IMG/VR virus record: IMGVR_UViG_3300028581_000026
Span: 1-64,000 of that record
DNA from: a virus
Direction: 5' to 3' (one strand)
DNA length: 64,000 bases
In this document: positions 57,000-64,000 of the stretch, piece by piece
Position numbering within the stretch: position 1 is the stretch's first letter
Layout of the letters: each line of letters begins with the position of its first letter
The notes under the pieces: generated by a model
Seen by the model: the letters and a program-made list of their open reading frames with translations, nothing else
Told to the model about the DNA's origin: nothing
Database searches by the model: none
Translations under genes and position numbers: made by a program

Positions 57000-57810
57000 T
57001 ATAGTTATATATTATTATCTCCTGACTATTCTTGGAGTTCTTATTTCTTGCCACCTTCTCATAATCACCTTCCAATATCTTATGATTAAATCCATCATCC
57101 AATAACTTATAAATAATCTCAGACTTCTCGTTGTTCTTATGTTCCCCCAATACACCACTCAACATAAATGAATGACCCATATTGTTTAATTCAACAATAT
57201 AATCATACAACTGACTTTCTTTTGTCTTTGACCAATAAGCATTATATCCCGCCTCAGTATTTGTATATGGGGGATCAATATAAATCATACTGGGATTTTT
57301 GGGTTTAATCTCACTAAAATCCTTGGATATAAAATAAATCTTATCTTTGTGGTTGGAGATATGTCCAACAAATTCATTCACCTTCTTCTCGGTTGAAGCA
57401 TTCCAGGTTCTCTTTCCAAATGTCTGATTAAATTCAAAACTCTTATTGAACCTCATCATATTGTTTGTACAAGATAACATTAATGCCCATAACTTCTCTG
57501 GGGACTTATTGGTATTGAAACTTTTTCTCAATTCCATAAACCCCTCAGAGTCATCCTTATTGACCAATACGGACTTTGTTTTGGTTATGATAGATGTTGA
57601 ATCATTAACCAAATCTTTGTGGATTCCAACCAATTCTTTTATAATGTCATTGACCAATATCTTTTCATATCGGTCAACAACATTGGTATAGACCGAACCT
57701 CCACCACAAAATAAATCAACGAAATATTTCTTGGTGTAATCGAAGTTTGGAATTAGTTGGTCTAATAACTTAAACTTTGAACCGGTGTAATTGAAGGGGG
57801 TATTAACCAT
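56977..57810 (-). CDS. DNA adenine methyltransferase (Dam/D12 class)
   Basis: 277 residues if started at ATG 57810 (MVNTPFNYTGSKFKLLDQLI), which overlaps the gp47 stop; starts at 57825 or 57846 are possible. FNYTGSK binds AdoMet, FVDLFCGGGSVYTNV is motif I, IYIDPPYTN is the DPPY catalytic motif, and the order FxGxG...DPPY is the alpha (D12) class. It methylates N6 of adenine, probably in a short palindrome. Together with five other methylases it suggests heavy modification of the phage genome. Confidence 0.88.
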   Translation of the reverse strand: MVNTPFNYTGSKFKLLDQLIPNFDYTKKYFVDLFCGGGSVYTNVVDRYEKILVNDIIKELVGIHKDLVNDSTSIITKTKSVLVNKDDSEGFMELRKSFNTNKSPEKLWALMLSCTNNMMRFNKSFEFNQTFGKRTWNASTEKKVNEFVGHISNHKDKIYFISKDFSEIKPKNPSMIYIDPPYTNTEAGYNAYWSKTKESQLYDYIVELNNMGHSFMLSGVLGEHKNNEKSEIIYKLLDDGFNHKILEGDYEKVARNKNSKNSQEIIIYNYNEQTNPQ

Positions 57811-58582
57811 TTGCGAGTGTTTCATTTTCGTTAAGAATGTCTTCATATGAATTAATAACAAATTTAAGGAAAGGTCTTGGATTATCCAAATCCACAAAGG
57901 AATATTTGTTATTTATTACATCATAAATTCCAAATCCGTGTTTCTTTATATTCTCCCCATAGTTTTGTTGTACAACTGAACCTATCATATATGCTTTCTT
58001 ACCATTTGGAATATCAAAAATTTGACGTTTGTGTATGTCTCCACATAGAATTAGGTCACACCCATCAAACTTATCCACTTCATATCCTGTCTCAAACTTA
58101 TATCCAATGTCGGTATATAAACCAACAATGGGTCCGTGAAATAATCCAATCTTTAATCTGTCTGACTTCTCTATAATTGGTGGGATGTTGTGTTCAAATA
58201 ATGAATAAACAACCCAATCTATATTCTCGTCTTGATATACACCTCTATCCTTGTAATAAACAATATTGTCATTGTCCATTGATTGAATGATGGGGGTTAA
58301 TGTGTCTAGTCTTGATAAGTTGTTTTCAAGCATGTCATGGTTGCCTACAATTATAATTGTTTTGGCTATCTTTGAACATTCATCCAATACCCACCTTACC
58401 ATTTCAATAAGTTCAGGACTGACTTGGTTTTTACTATGGACTAAATCACCTGTGAATACCACTCTATCAGGTTTTATTTCCTTGAATTGATTGAACATAT
58501 CCGTAAGGATTGTTTTATATAGGTCGTGGTCTTTAATTAATCTCAAATGTAAATCTGAGAAATGAACCAATTTTTTAATCAT
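57803..58582 (-). CDS. gp47/SbcD (Mre11)-like nuclease
   Basis: 259 residues. The metallophosphatase motifs appear in order: VHFSDLHLRL (Asp/His), VFTGDLVHSK, IIIVGNHDML (GNHD), LFHGPIVG and LILCGDIHKRQ (GDIHxxQ). It is shorter than T4 gp47 (339 residues), lacking much of the C-terminal region that contacts gp46. With the trans-spliced gp46 it would form an exo/endonuclease for recombination and host DNA breakdown. It starts the operon running to about 56 kb. Confidence 0.9.
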   Translation of the reverse strand: MIKKLVHFSDLHLRLIKDHDLYKTILTDMFNQFKEIKPDRVVFTGDLVHSKNQVSPELIEMVRWVLDECSKIAKTIIIVGNHDMLENNLSRLDTLTPIIQSMDNDNIVYYKDRGVYQDENIDWVVYSLFEHNIPPIIEKSDRLKIGLFHGPIVGLYTDIGYKFETGYEVDKFDGCDLILCGDIHKRQIFDIPNGKKAYMIGSVVQQNYGENIKKHGFGIYDVINNKYSFVDLDNPRPFLKFVINSYEDILNENETLANG

Positions 58583-58673
58583 ATTAATTACAATTTTATT
58601 TTTGAATCTTGAAGGTTGTGTTGTTTAATACCTTGATTTTGTTGGGGTTGGGGGGTACTGGATATATTTCTTA

Positions 58674-58763
58674 GTTATGTGTAAGTGTGGTTCTGTCCTC
58701 CGAATTAACTTCCGTGTTAGAAAATTTTAGAAAAAACCCACCGCACATTTTTAATAATTTTTT
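58674..58763. repeat. Left imperfect inverted repeat of the helicase/methyltransferase cassette
   Basis: Three blocks in order outside-in: GTTATGTGTAAGTGTG (58674-58689), AGAAAATTTTAGAAAAAA (58719-58736), ATTTTTAATAATTTTTT (58747-58763). The same blocks, reverse-complemented with similar spacing, lie at 63601-63699. Confidence 0.6.
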
Positions 58764-58770
58764 AAGAACA

Positions 58771-58778
58771 CAAAGATA
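58771..58778 (-). promoter_or_regulatory. Candidate Bacteroidota-type -7 promoter box
   Basis: TATCTTTG on the minus strand, in the context TTATCTTTGTGTTCTTAAA. TTTG lies 21 bp upstream as a possible -33 element. It would drive gp47 (start 58582) with a 180-nt leader. A near-identical context is at 63594. Confidence 0.45.
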
Positions 58779-58788
58779 AGGAAATTTT

Positions 58789-59196
58789 TTATTTTAATTC
58801 AAAATCCAGGAAAGACATATTATATAAATTTAACTTATATTTTCCTGATGGATTAAACAATCTTTCAATTATCTCACAGGATTCCTTCTGTAATTCCACC
58901 ATAAAGATTTGATTTTCAATTATATGTTTCCATCTTTTTCCTGGATTAGGTTCCCAGTCTTTAAGACCTTCCATTAATTTTTCAATTAGAATGATTGAAT
59001 ATTGTCCAAAACCCGCACAAGGATCAAGAAATGTAGATGTTGGATCCTTAAATAATTCAGGATCAATGTTAGATACATGTTCCTCAACTAAATAAAATTC
59101 AGTAAAAACTTCACCAAAAGTATCAGCATGTTCTTTCCTATACTTGGTCAGTTTATTAATTTCATCTTTTATTTTCTTAATACCTTTTATTGCCAT
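58789..59196 (-). CDS. Truncated DNA methyltransferase-like protein
   Basis: 135 residues. KYRKEHADTFGEVFTEFYLV and TFLDPCAGFGQYSIILIEKL (AdoMet motif I, DPCAGFGQ) match the N-terminal part of N6-adenine methyltransferases of the type I/HsdM kind. The chain stops before any NPP(F/Y) motif. So it is a binding fragment, possibly a partner of the complete enzyme at 59485-60849, or a remnant. Last gene of the cassette operon. Confidence 0.6.
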   Translation of the reverse strand: MAIKGIKKIKDEINKLTKYRKEHADTFGEVFTEFYLVEEHVSNIDPELFKDPTSTFLDPCAGFGQYSIILIEKLMEGLKDWEPNPGKRWKHIIENQIFMVELQKESCEIIERLFNPSGKYKLNLYNMSFLDFELK

Positions 59197-59198
59197 TT

Positions 59199-59474
59199 TT
59201 ATTTACATTCTTTTAAGTCTAAAAGATCATTCTCTTTTGATTGATCACCATCCGTTCTTAAATATTTATCTTTTACAATATGAACTTTTGTTCCCTCTGA
59301 TGTTTTAATTTCTACTTCATTTTCATTCTTTTCTAAATCTCTAACTTCTTTGATGAAATCTTCTTTTTTCTTTCTACTATATTTAGTTTTGTCTGTATCA
59401 CTTACAACACCAACTTTTTCAATAACACCATCTTTGTCTTTATTTACACAATAAATTTCTTTTACAATTTTCAT
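59199..59474 (-). CDS. DUF3892-like protein
   Basis: 91 residues. IVKEIYCVNKDKDGVIEKVG at the start, KKEDFIKEVRDLEKNENEVE in the middle and VHIVKDKYLRTDGDQSKEND then LLDLKEC at the end follow the DUF3892 layout (ends L-R-T-x-x-D...N-x-L-x-x-L-x-x-C). The family is uncharacterised. Sits between the two methyltransferase genes. Confidence 0.6.
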   Translation of the reverse strand: MKIVKEIYCVNKDKDGVIEKVGVVSDTDKTKYSRKKKEDFIKEVRDLEKNENEVEIKTSEGTKVHIVKDKYLRTDGDQSKENDLLDLKECK

Positions 59475-59484
59475 AATTTTATTA

Positions 59485-60849
59485 TTATTTTTTAATTAAT
59501 TTTAATCTTTCACATCTTTCTTCAATAGTTTGTATGTCTTCCTCTGTTAGATTTAGATATTTGTAAATGTTTTCATCATCTACTTTCTCTAATTTTGAAA
59601 AATCAATATGTGGAACTAGAGATAGTGTAGATATTGTAATTGTCTGTTTATTTTTTATAAGAGAAACACAAAATCTGAAAACCTTTGTATTAATATAATT
59701 AAAGAAATTAATCATATCATTCTTATTATTGAAATTCCAATTAACTAAACTTTGATTACAAATTTCCCCAACATTTCCAATGAGAACTCTACCCATGGAA
59801 TATGGATTGGCACCATATTTTGATGTTGTGAATATTTTATAAAGATTGAAATCATTCTTGATCCTATCAGTTAAATATTCATTTGGTAAATATTTAACAG
59901 AACCTTTTTGTTCAGAAACATGACATTTCACACAATGTCCATTATCAATATCAATAAGTCTATTATCATTTGATGATAAATTATAATATGATTGAGGTCT
60001 AAAATTCAACATATCTAATTTATCAAATTTTAAAAATTTATCCAAAACCTTTAATTCATTTGTATTTAATTCATATGGTAAAAAGTTCAAAGCAACTTTT
60101 CTATTATAAGCAACACCATTTAATTCAAATGTATCTTTTGTGTTTTCATTATCAATAACAAAATATGAAACACCTCCTGATATTTCAGTTCCCTTAAACG
60201 GATTTCTGGAATAATGAACAATTTTATCAACATTATAACCATTAATCATCTTTTCCCTGAATTTTTTATGTGATGGAAGGTTCATCCAATTAGATTTAGT
60301 AATCATAATTACATATCTATCCGCTAACTCAAAAGCCTTATCTACGAATTCTGGATATATACTAGAGGATCTGTTTCCACCTTCGCCACGAACTCCGTTA
60401 TATGGTGGATTTGTTATAACACAAGTAAATTTCTTTTTCAATTCATCTAAATTATTTTTTTCATCAAGGATGTTATAATTATATCTATTAAAATCCAATA
60501 AGTTTTTAATTTTTAGTATCTTTTGAACCTTTATCATAGTTGATTTAGCAATATCTACCTGTGCTTTTGAAATATCATTTCCAGCAATTTTACTATGTAT
60601 AAATTTATTTCTTTCTTCATTATCTGGAATTATATTTTCTAAAAAATTCCAAAATTCTAAATATAAACACAACAAAAATGTTCCTTTCCCACAACAAATA
60701 TCTAAATATGAAAAATTAACATTAAATTTTTGAGAAATCAAATCTCTACAAACAGAAATAGGAGTCATCGTTGATGAATCCGAACTTTCTAATTTATCTA
60801 TTTGCTTGAATAGGATATCTATTCGCAATTGTTGTTCTTTTGAAATCAT
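59485..60849 (-). CDS. N6-adenine DNA methyltransferase (Eco57I/type ISP-like)
   Basis: 454 residues. FSYLDICCGKGTFLLCLYLE (motif I), GNDISKAQVDIAKSTMI (AdoMet contact), TCVITNPPYNGVRGEGG (catalytic NPPY), then MITKSNWMNLPSHKKFREKM. The C-terminal 200 residues resemble target-recognition regions of Eco57I-type enzymes. It methylates N6 of adenine. With the helicase gene two positions upstream it forms a restriction-modification-like set. Confidence 0.85.
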   Translation of the reverse strand: MISKEQQLRIDILFKQIDKLESSDSSTMTPISVCRDLISQKFNVNFSYLDICCGKGTFLLCLYLEFWNFLENIIPDNEERNKFIHSKIAGNDISKAQVDIAKSTMIKVQKILKIKNLLDFNRYNYNILDEKNNLDELKKKFTCVITNPPYNGVRGEGGNRSSSIYPEFVDKAFELADRYVIMITKSNWMNLPSHKKFREKMINGYNVDKIVHYSRNPFKGTEISGGVSYFVIDNENTKDTFELNGVAYNRKVALNFLPYELNTNELKVLDKFLKFDKLDMLNFRPQSYYNLSSNDNRLIDIDNGHCVKCHVSEQKGSVKYLPNEYLTDRIKNDFNLYKIFTTSKYGANPYSMGRVLIGNVGEICNQSLVNWNFNNKNDMINFFNYINTKVFRFCVSLIKNKQTITISTLSLVPHIDFSKLEKVDDENIYKYLNLTEEDIQTIEERCERLKLIKK

Positions 60850-60851
60850 TT

Positions 60852-61364
60852 TTAGAAATTTAGTATTTTACACACATACAACTTATCAATATACTTTTGA
60901 TCTTTCATTATATTATAAACCATAATGTAATTAAAAGCACTCCACTCGATAGATTTACCGATCATTTTTGTATTAACTTCACCTGTGTTAATATCAATTG
61001 TTGTGTCAATTTGTATATTAGATGCTTTTGATGTTAGCAATCGTTTAGTATTATTAATAAAAGATGAAATTTCTTTTTTCTTAAAAATCAATTTAGAAGT
61101 ATCAAATCTTTCCAGTTTAGCCAAAAATTCATCCAAATCAACTCTTTTAGTTTCCACAAAATCGGTAAATTCTTTTGAAATCTTAATATTTGTAAAATCT
61201 TCAATTTTTGTTTCAGTTCCATCATTAATTCTATTTTCAGATATTAATGGAAAAGATTTTAATATTCTATGAAATTCAACATTGCGATTGAAAAATAAAT
61301 ATCTAATACCAAAATATAATGATGGTATTCCAAAAAGTCCTAAAATTGTTAAAATTATCTCCAT
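60852..61364 (-). CDS. Single-pass membrane protein of the cassette
   Basis: 170 residues. The N-terminal hydrophobic helix IILTILGLFGIPSLYFGIRY is the only membrane segment; the rest is a soluble helical/beta domain (LDEFLAKLERFDTSKLIFKK, IQIDTTIDINTGEVNTKMIG). No family recognised. Its position between methylase and helicase genes, with 2-3-bp gaps, makes it part of the system and points to a membrane-located component. Confidence 0.55.
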   Translation of the reverse strand: MEIILTILGLFGIPSLYFGIRYLFFNRNVEFHRILKSFPLISENRINDGTETKIEDFTNIKISKEFTDFVETKRVDLDEFLAKLERFDTSKLIFKKKEISSFINNTKRLLTSKASNIQIDTTIDINTGEVNTKMIGKSIEWSAFNYIMVYNIMKDQKYIDKLYVCKILNF

Positions 61365-61366
61365 AA

Positions 61367-63517
61367 TTAGTTATATAAATATTCGTTGTTAATATTGAAT
61401 AAATCAATGCTATCATTAATCTTTTCTTCTAAAATAAATCCTTTATCTAAAAGAACTTTGAAAGTTTCAACGCCAATTCCTGTTTGTGTCTTAAATTCTT
61501 CTTTATAGTTGAATATATCATTTATGTTTGAAATTTTATCCACCACAAAAAGAAAGTTCTTAAATCTGTTTGTAATCAATCTTGCTTTGATTATATAATC
61601 TTCTATTTTTTCAACTTCACCACTTTTACCTTCACTAACTTTTGTTCTTTTAGAATTTTTGCCCCTACCTTTTGATGATTTATTTAATTCTGTTTGTTCT
61701 TCTTTTGTTAAATTACCATGAATATTTTCTAATATTTCCTTAATATCATCATCAAATTTTCCTATATTTAACATAGATAAAGAACCAAAATAATCAGTTA
61801 AAATTCTATTAAAATGTTCCAATAAATCATCACTTTTCATCTTAACAATAGAAGCACCATCAACACTAAATATCGGCATACATTTTAACATTTCAGAACT
61901 AAATTTAGATGGTTCATATCCAGTATATTTAGATATAATGGTTGAATATTCAATATAACATTTCAACATTCTATCTGAGTTAAAATCAACTATATGAACT
62001 TTCTCTTTCAAAAATTCACCATAATTGCTAATCCAAGGACTGCCGATTCTCATTCCTGTTTGAAACCAATTTTCAGCAGAATATCCATCATCTAACATCC
62101 AAACAGATTTCCATTGTTTTACGGTTGAACCAGTATTCCATCTACCACAAGATAATGTAATTGTCTTACCAACTTTATTGTAAATTCTATTTTTAGTATC
62201 TTCTAAATCCTTTACTTTATCACCAGAAGCATTAACTACTTTATAATCTTTCCAATAAGGATGTTCAGACAAAACTTTTTCAATAGTATCACAATTTATA
62301 ATTTGTGGTAAATACCAAAACATATGATTAGTTATTAAACCATTCATACTTGGATCTAATTTAATCCATTCCAAAAAATCATATACTAATTTTTCATTAG
62401 AAAATAATTTGTAATTTGTAATTTTTTCTTCCTCTGAATAAAATTTCAAGAATTTATTTACTAAACTATTATTATACTTACACAAGAAAACTTCAAATTC
62501 AGGTAATGAACGATAAATGTCTGTTTCCCAACCACTTTCTTTCTCCAATCTTCTTTTTAATTGTTCTTGTAGATATGTCCAAGTAAAAACTTCTTCTTTA
62601 TCATATTTTCCATCTAAAATAGCCTTAAATGGAGTTCCTGATAAGGCAAGTTCATAATCATAATTTAATTTTGATAAGAAGTTTTTAGATCTTTCAGTTT
62701 CATAACCATAGTGCATTTCATCCGAAATAACTAAATCAATTCTTTGTTCAAAAACTGGATTCCATTTGTCTTTATGTTGTTTTATAATATTTCCTTCATC
62801 ATCTTTAACTTCTCCCAGAGCATCCTGAAATGAAGCAAATATAATTTGAACTTTATCAGTTTCTTCAAATTTAACTTCATCTAATCCAATTGATTTTTTG
62901 AAAACAAAATCTTTGAATTCAATATGATCTATATCATCTTGCCAACTTTCAGCAACACCATTTGGTTTATATGTTAAAACAAGAACTCTTTTGAATTCCA
63001 TATTTTTAACAATTCTATAAGAAATATGACATTTACCAGAACGCATTTTAGCATTAACCAATGCTCTTACAATCTTTCTTTTTTCGGTTCTACTAATATT
63101 CAATTTGAATAATTTACAAACACCATCAACAATATCTTTTTGTTCTTCTCTTGGTGGATAAGTTTTCAATTTTTTTGTTCCATATAGAATATCATTAACT
63201 TCTCTTGTTGCTTGCTCTATTGTATCAAATTCAAAAAATTCTCTATCTCTATCCTCTCTATATTTAGGAAAACCTCTTTTTTCAAGTTCAGGATGGACTT
63301 CTTTATCTGATAAAGGTGAATTTTTCCAAACTTTTAGTATAGTTGGCTTTTCAAAAACAAAAGTCCCATCAAGTGTTTCAACTCGGACATCAGCATCAAT
63401 TGCTTCTCCAACTTTAATAATACAACCTCTTCTTAATGGTTCTAATCCGTGTTCTGTTCTATCCAAATCAGCAGGATATTGTAAAGTTTTAGTTGATATA
63501 AGGTATAAATCTTTCAT
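61367..63517 (-). CDS. Superfamily 2 helicase with N-terminal GIY-YIG-like region
   Basis: 716 residues. Residues 1-65 (LYLISTKTLQY, CIIKVGEAIDADVRV) look like a T5orf172/GIY-YIG-like module. The SF2 motor follows: PPREEQKDIVDGVC (Q-type motif), NAKMRSGKCHISYRI (Walker A with Cys in place of Thr/Ser), LVISDEMHYGYET (DExH variant), LALSGTPFKA (motif III), VHIVDFNSD and NWFQTGMRIGSPW (motif VI). The layout matches DEAD/DEAH proteins of type III and type ISP restriction enzymes and defence systems. An Arg/Lys-rich linker sits near 635-650. First gene of the cassette, 77 bp after a promoter-like box. Confidence 0.78.
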   Translation of the reverse strand: MKDLYLISTKTLQYPADLDRTEHGLEPLRRGCIIKVGEAIDADVRVETLDGTFVFEKPTILKVWKNSPLSDKEVHPELEKRGFPKYREDRDREFFEFDTIEQATREVNDILYGTKKLKTYPPREEQKDIVDGVCKLFKLNISRTEKRKIVRALVNAKMRSGKCHISYRIVKNMEFKRVLVLTYKPNGVAESWQDDIDHIEFKDFVFKKSIGLDEVKFEETDKVQIIFASFQDALGEVKDDEGNIIKQHKDKWNPVFEQRIDLVISDEMHYGYETERSKNFLSKLNYDYELALSGTPFKAILDGKYDKEEVFTWTYLQEQLKRRLEKESGWETDIYRSLPEFEVFLCKYNNSLVNKFLKFYSEEEKITNYKLFSNEKLVYDFLEWIKLDPSMNGLITNHMFWYLPQIINCDTIEKVLSEHPYWKDYKVVNASGDKVKDLEDTKNRIYNKVGKTITLSCGRWNTGSTVKQWKSVWMLDDGYSAENWFQTGMRIGSPWISNYGEFLKEKVHIVDFNSDRMLKCYIEYSTIISKYTGYEPSKFSSEMLKCMPIFSVDGASIVKMKSDDLLEHFNRILTDYFGSLSMLNIGKFDDDIKEILENIHGNLTKEEQTELNKSSKGRGKNSKRTKVSEGKSGEVEKIEDYIIKARLITNRFKNFLFVVDKISNINDIFNYKEEFKTQTGIGVETFKVLLDKGFILEEKINDSIDLFNINNEYLYN

Positions 63518-63593
63518 TCTTTATTTATAAAATAAGTTAATATCCAAAGTGTAAAAATACAAAAAATTCCTTAAAATAAAAAATTTAAGGACA

Positions 63594-63602
63594 CAAAGAT
63601 TA
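63594..63602 (-). promoter_or_regulatory. Promoter-like box upstream of the helicase cassette
   Basis: TAATCTTTG on the minus strand in the context TTAATCTTTGTGTCCTTAAA, almost the same 20-bp context as the box at 58771. It deviates from TAnnTTTG by one extra base. About 77 bp upstream of the helicase ATG. Confidence 0.4.
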
Positions 63603-63699
63603 AAAATTATTAAAAATTTCCCTCCCTTCTTTTTTCTAAAATTTTCTTTCAGTTCTACGATTAAACATTCTGCCTCAATAATTCACACCTACACATAAC
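63601..63699. repeat. Right imperfect inverted repeat of the helicase/methyltransferase cassette
   Basis: Reverse-complement blocks of the left repeat: 63682-63699 (GTTATGTGTAGGTGTGAA on the minus strand), 63630-63647 (AGAAAATTTTAGAAAAAA, identical over 18 bp), 63601-63618 (AATTTTTAATAATTTTTA). The 63518-63866 stretch has no gene; besides this repeat it holds the promoter-like box and the 19-bp stem at 63702-63810. Confidence 0.6.
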
Positions 63700-63701
63700 A
63701 A

Positions 63702-63810
63702 GGTGTATATGTAATGTGAGGTTCAGTAGTTAATTTAACATTTGTTCTTCTAATTAGGTTCATCGGTTAAGTCAAGTTTAGTGTTTCAAATCTCACACTA
63801 CATATACACC
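63702..63810. repeat. Long hairpin with 19-bp arms
   Basis: GGTGTATATGTAATGTGAG (63702-63720) pairs with CTCACACTACATATACACC (63792-63810) with one G-U-type mismatch; the loop is 71 nt. A shorter alternative stem, ACACCT (63685-63690) with AGGTGT (63701-63706), competes for the left arm. No coding frame spans it. It may be a structured RNA leader, a terminator-like element or a recombination site next to the cassette border. Confidence 0.55.
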
Positions 63811-63866
63811 CAACCGTTATAAAACATTATAAACGACCACCCCATTCAAATTTTATATCATCAACA

Positions 63867-64000
63867 TTATAGTGATAAGTTGAAAACTTCATTAAATAGT
63901 TTATTTAAATTCTCTACTTTCTCATTATCAACAACTCCATTATCAATATATAAGTTCCTATTTACTTCAATCATTATACTATAAACATTTTTATTGTTGT
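63867..64000 (-). CDS. N-formylglutamate amidohydrolase-like protein, C-terminal end
   Basis: Partial; the start lies beyond base 64000. The visible 43 residues (YSIMIEVNRNLYIDNGVVDN then EKVENLNKLFNEVFNL) match the C-terminal IE(I/V)NR-LY motif of the N-formylglutamate amidohydrolase family. The frame ends at TAA 63867-63869; a neighbouring frame continues DDIKFEWGGRL, so a frameshift near 63878 is possible. In phages such domains have been linked to peptidoglycan or peptide hydrolysis; the role here is unknown. Confidence 0.55.
   Translation of the reverse strand, partial: NNKNVYSIMIEVNRNLYIDNGVVDNEKVENLNKLFNEVFNLSL

Noticed and set aside
63702-63810. tRNA (a CTTCTAA anticodon-like loop is present)
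   Set aside because: The outer 19-bp stem is continuous, far longer than an acceptor stem, and T-arm and anticodon stems do not pair.
1-64000. Genome-wide reassignment of TAG to Gln
   Set aside because: TAG ends the histone-like gene (40349) exactly where the next gene starts, and ends the lipoprotein gene (18137) before unnatural sequence. Only three in-frame TAG were found, so a general code change is not supported here; a limited form is kept as a finding.
1-64000. Integrated prophage in a bacterial chromosome
   Set aside because: No flanking bacterial housekeeping genes, attachment site or integrase were seen; gene content is uniformly that of a large lytic-type phage.

Overview
The window looks like about 64 kb of a large tailed double-stranded DNA phage (T4-like or jumbo in gene content) infecting a host of the phylum Bacteroidota. 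Reasons: AT-rich sequence; tightly packed, mostly minus-strand genes with ATGA-type overlaps; A-rich start contexts with few Shine-Dalgarno sites; candidate Bacteroidota-type -7 boxes (TATCTTTG); a primary-type sigma factor; and a histone H1-like protein of a type common in Bacteroidota. Phage markers are the gp46/gp47 (SbcC/SbcD) recombination pair, an amidase endolysin, virion/scaffold-like proteins, DUF932 and DUF3310 proteins, and many methyltransferases. No terminase, portal, major capsid, polymerase, integrase, tRNA or CRISPR array was seen.

Layout. 1-4.9 kb: a leucine-rich-repeat array, then a run of proteins sharing a short N-terminal tag, including a protein kinase and two HExxH metalloprotease-like proteins. 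4.9-9.8 kb: small accessory genes, two of them interrupted by in-frame TAG. 9.8-18.3 kb: tagged proteins and large modular proteins built from a repeated HCGR/SLR domain. 18.3-22.5 kb: SmpB, a restriction-endonuclease remnant, Nudix, DUF192 and a broken DHH phosphoesterase gene. 22.5-31 kb: three cytosine methyltransferases, DUF3310, an LRR/coiled-coil protein and a GIY-YIG endonuclease. 31-41 kb: structural protein, thioredoxin and glutaredoxin, PcfJ-like protein, DUF932 with repeated leaders, DnaJ, histone-like protein. 41-47 kb: scaffold/virion-like proteins, endolysin, membrane/spanin-like proteins, sigma factor. 46.9-50.8 kb: a gp46 gene fractured by a split intein with a homing endonuclease gene in the gap. 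51-58.6 kb: small genes, an ABC-transporter membrane half, more methyltransferases and gp47. 58.7-63.7 kb: a helicase/methyltransferase cassette bounded by imperfect inverted repeats. The right edge holds the end of an N-formylglutamate amidohydrolase-like gene.

The strongest system-level signal is the shared tag. At least 16 otherwise unrelated proteins begin with a short basic amphipathic segment ending in [L/I/V]-x-E, resembling the capsid-targeting sequences and prohead-protease sites of T4 internal proteins. The tagged bodies include kinase, metalloprotease, ParB-like, LRR and modular domains. I infer an arsenal packaged in the head and delivered with the DNA. The second is the fractured gp46 gene, where an atypical split intein interrupts the Walker A motif.

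Limits: all family calls come from reading motifs by eye; no database search was run. Internal stop codons in four genes could be mutations, sequence errors or limited recoding.
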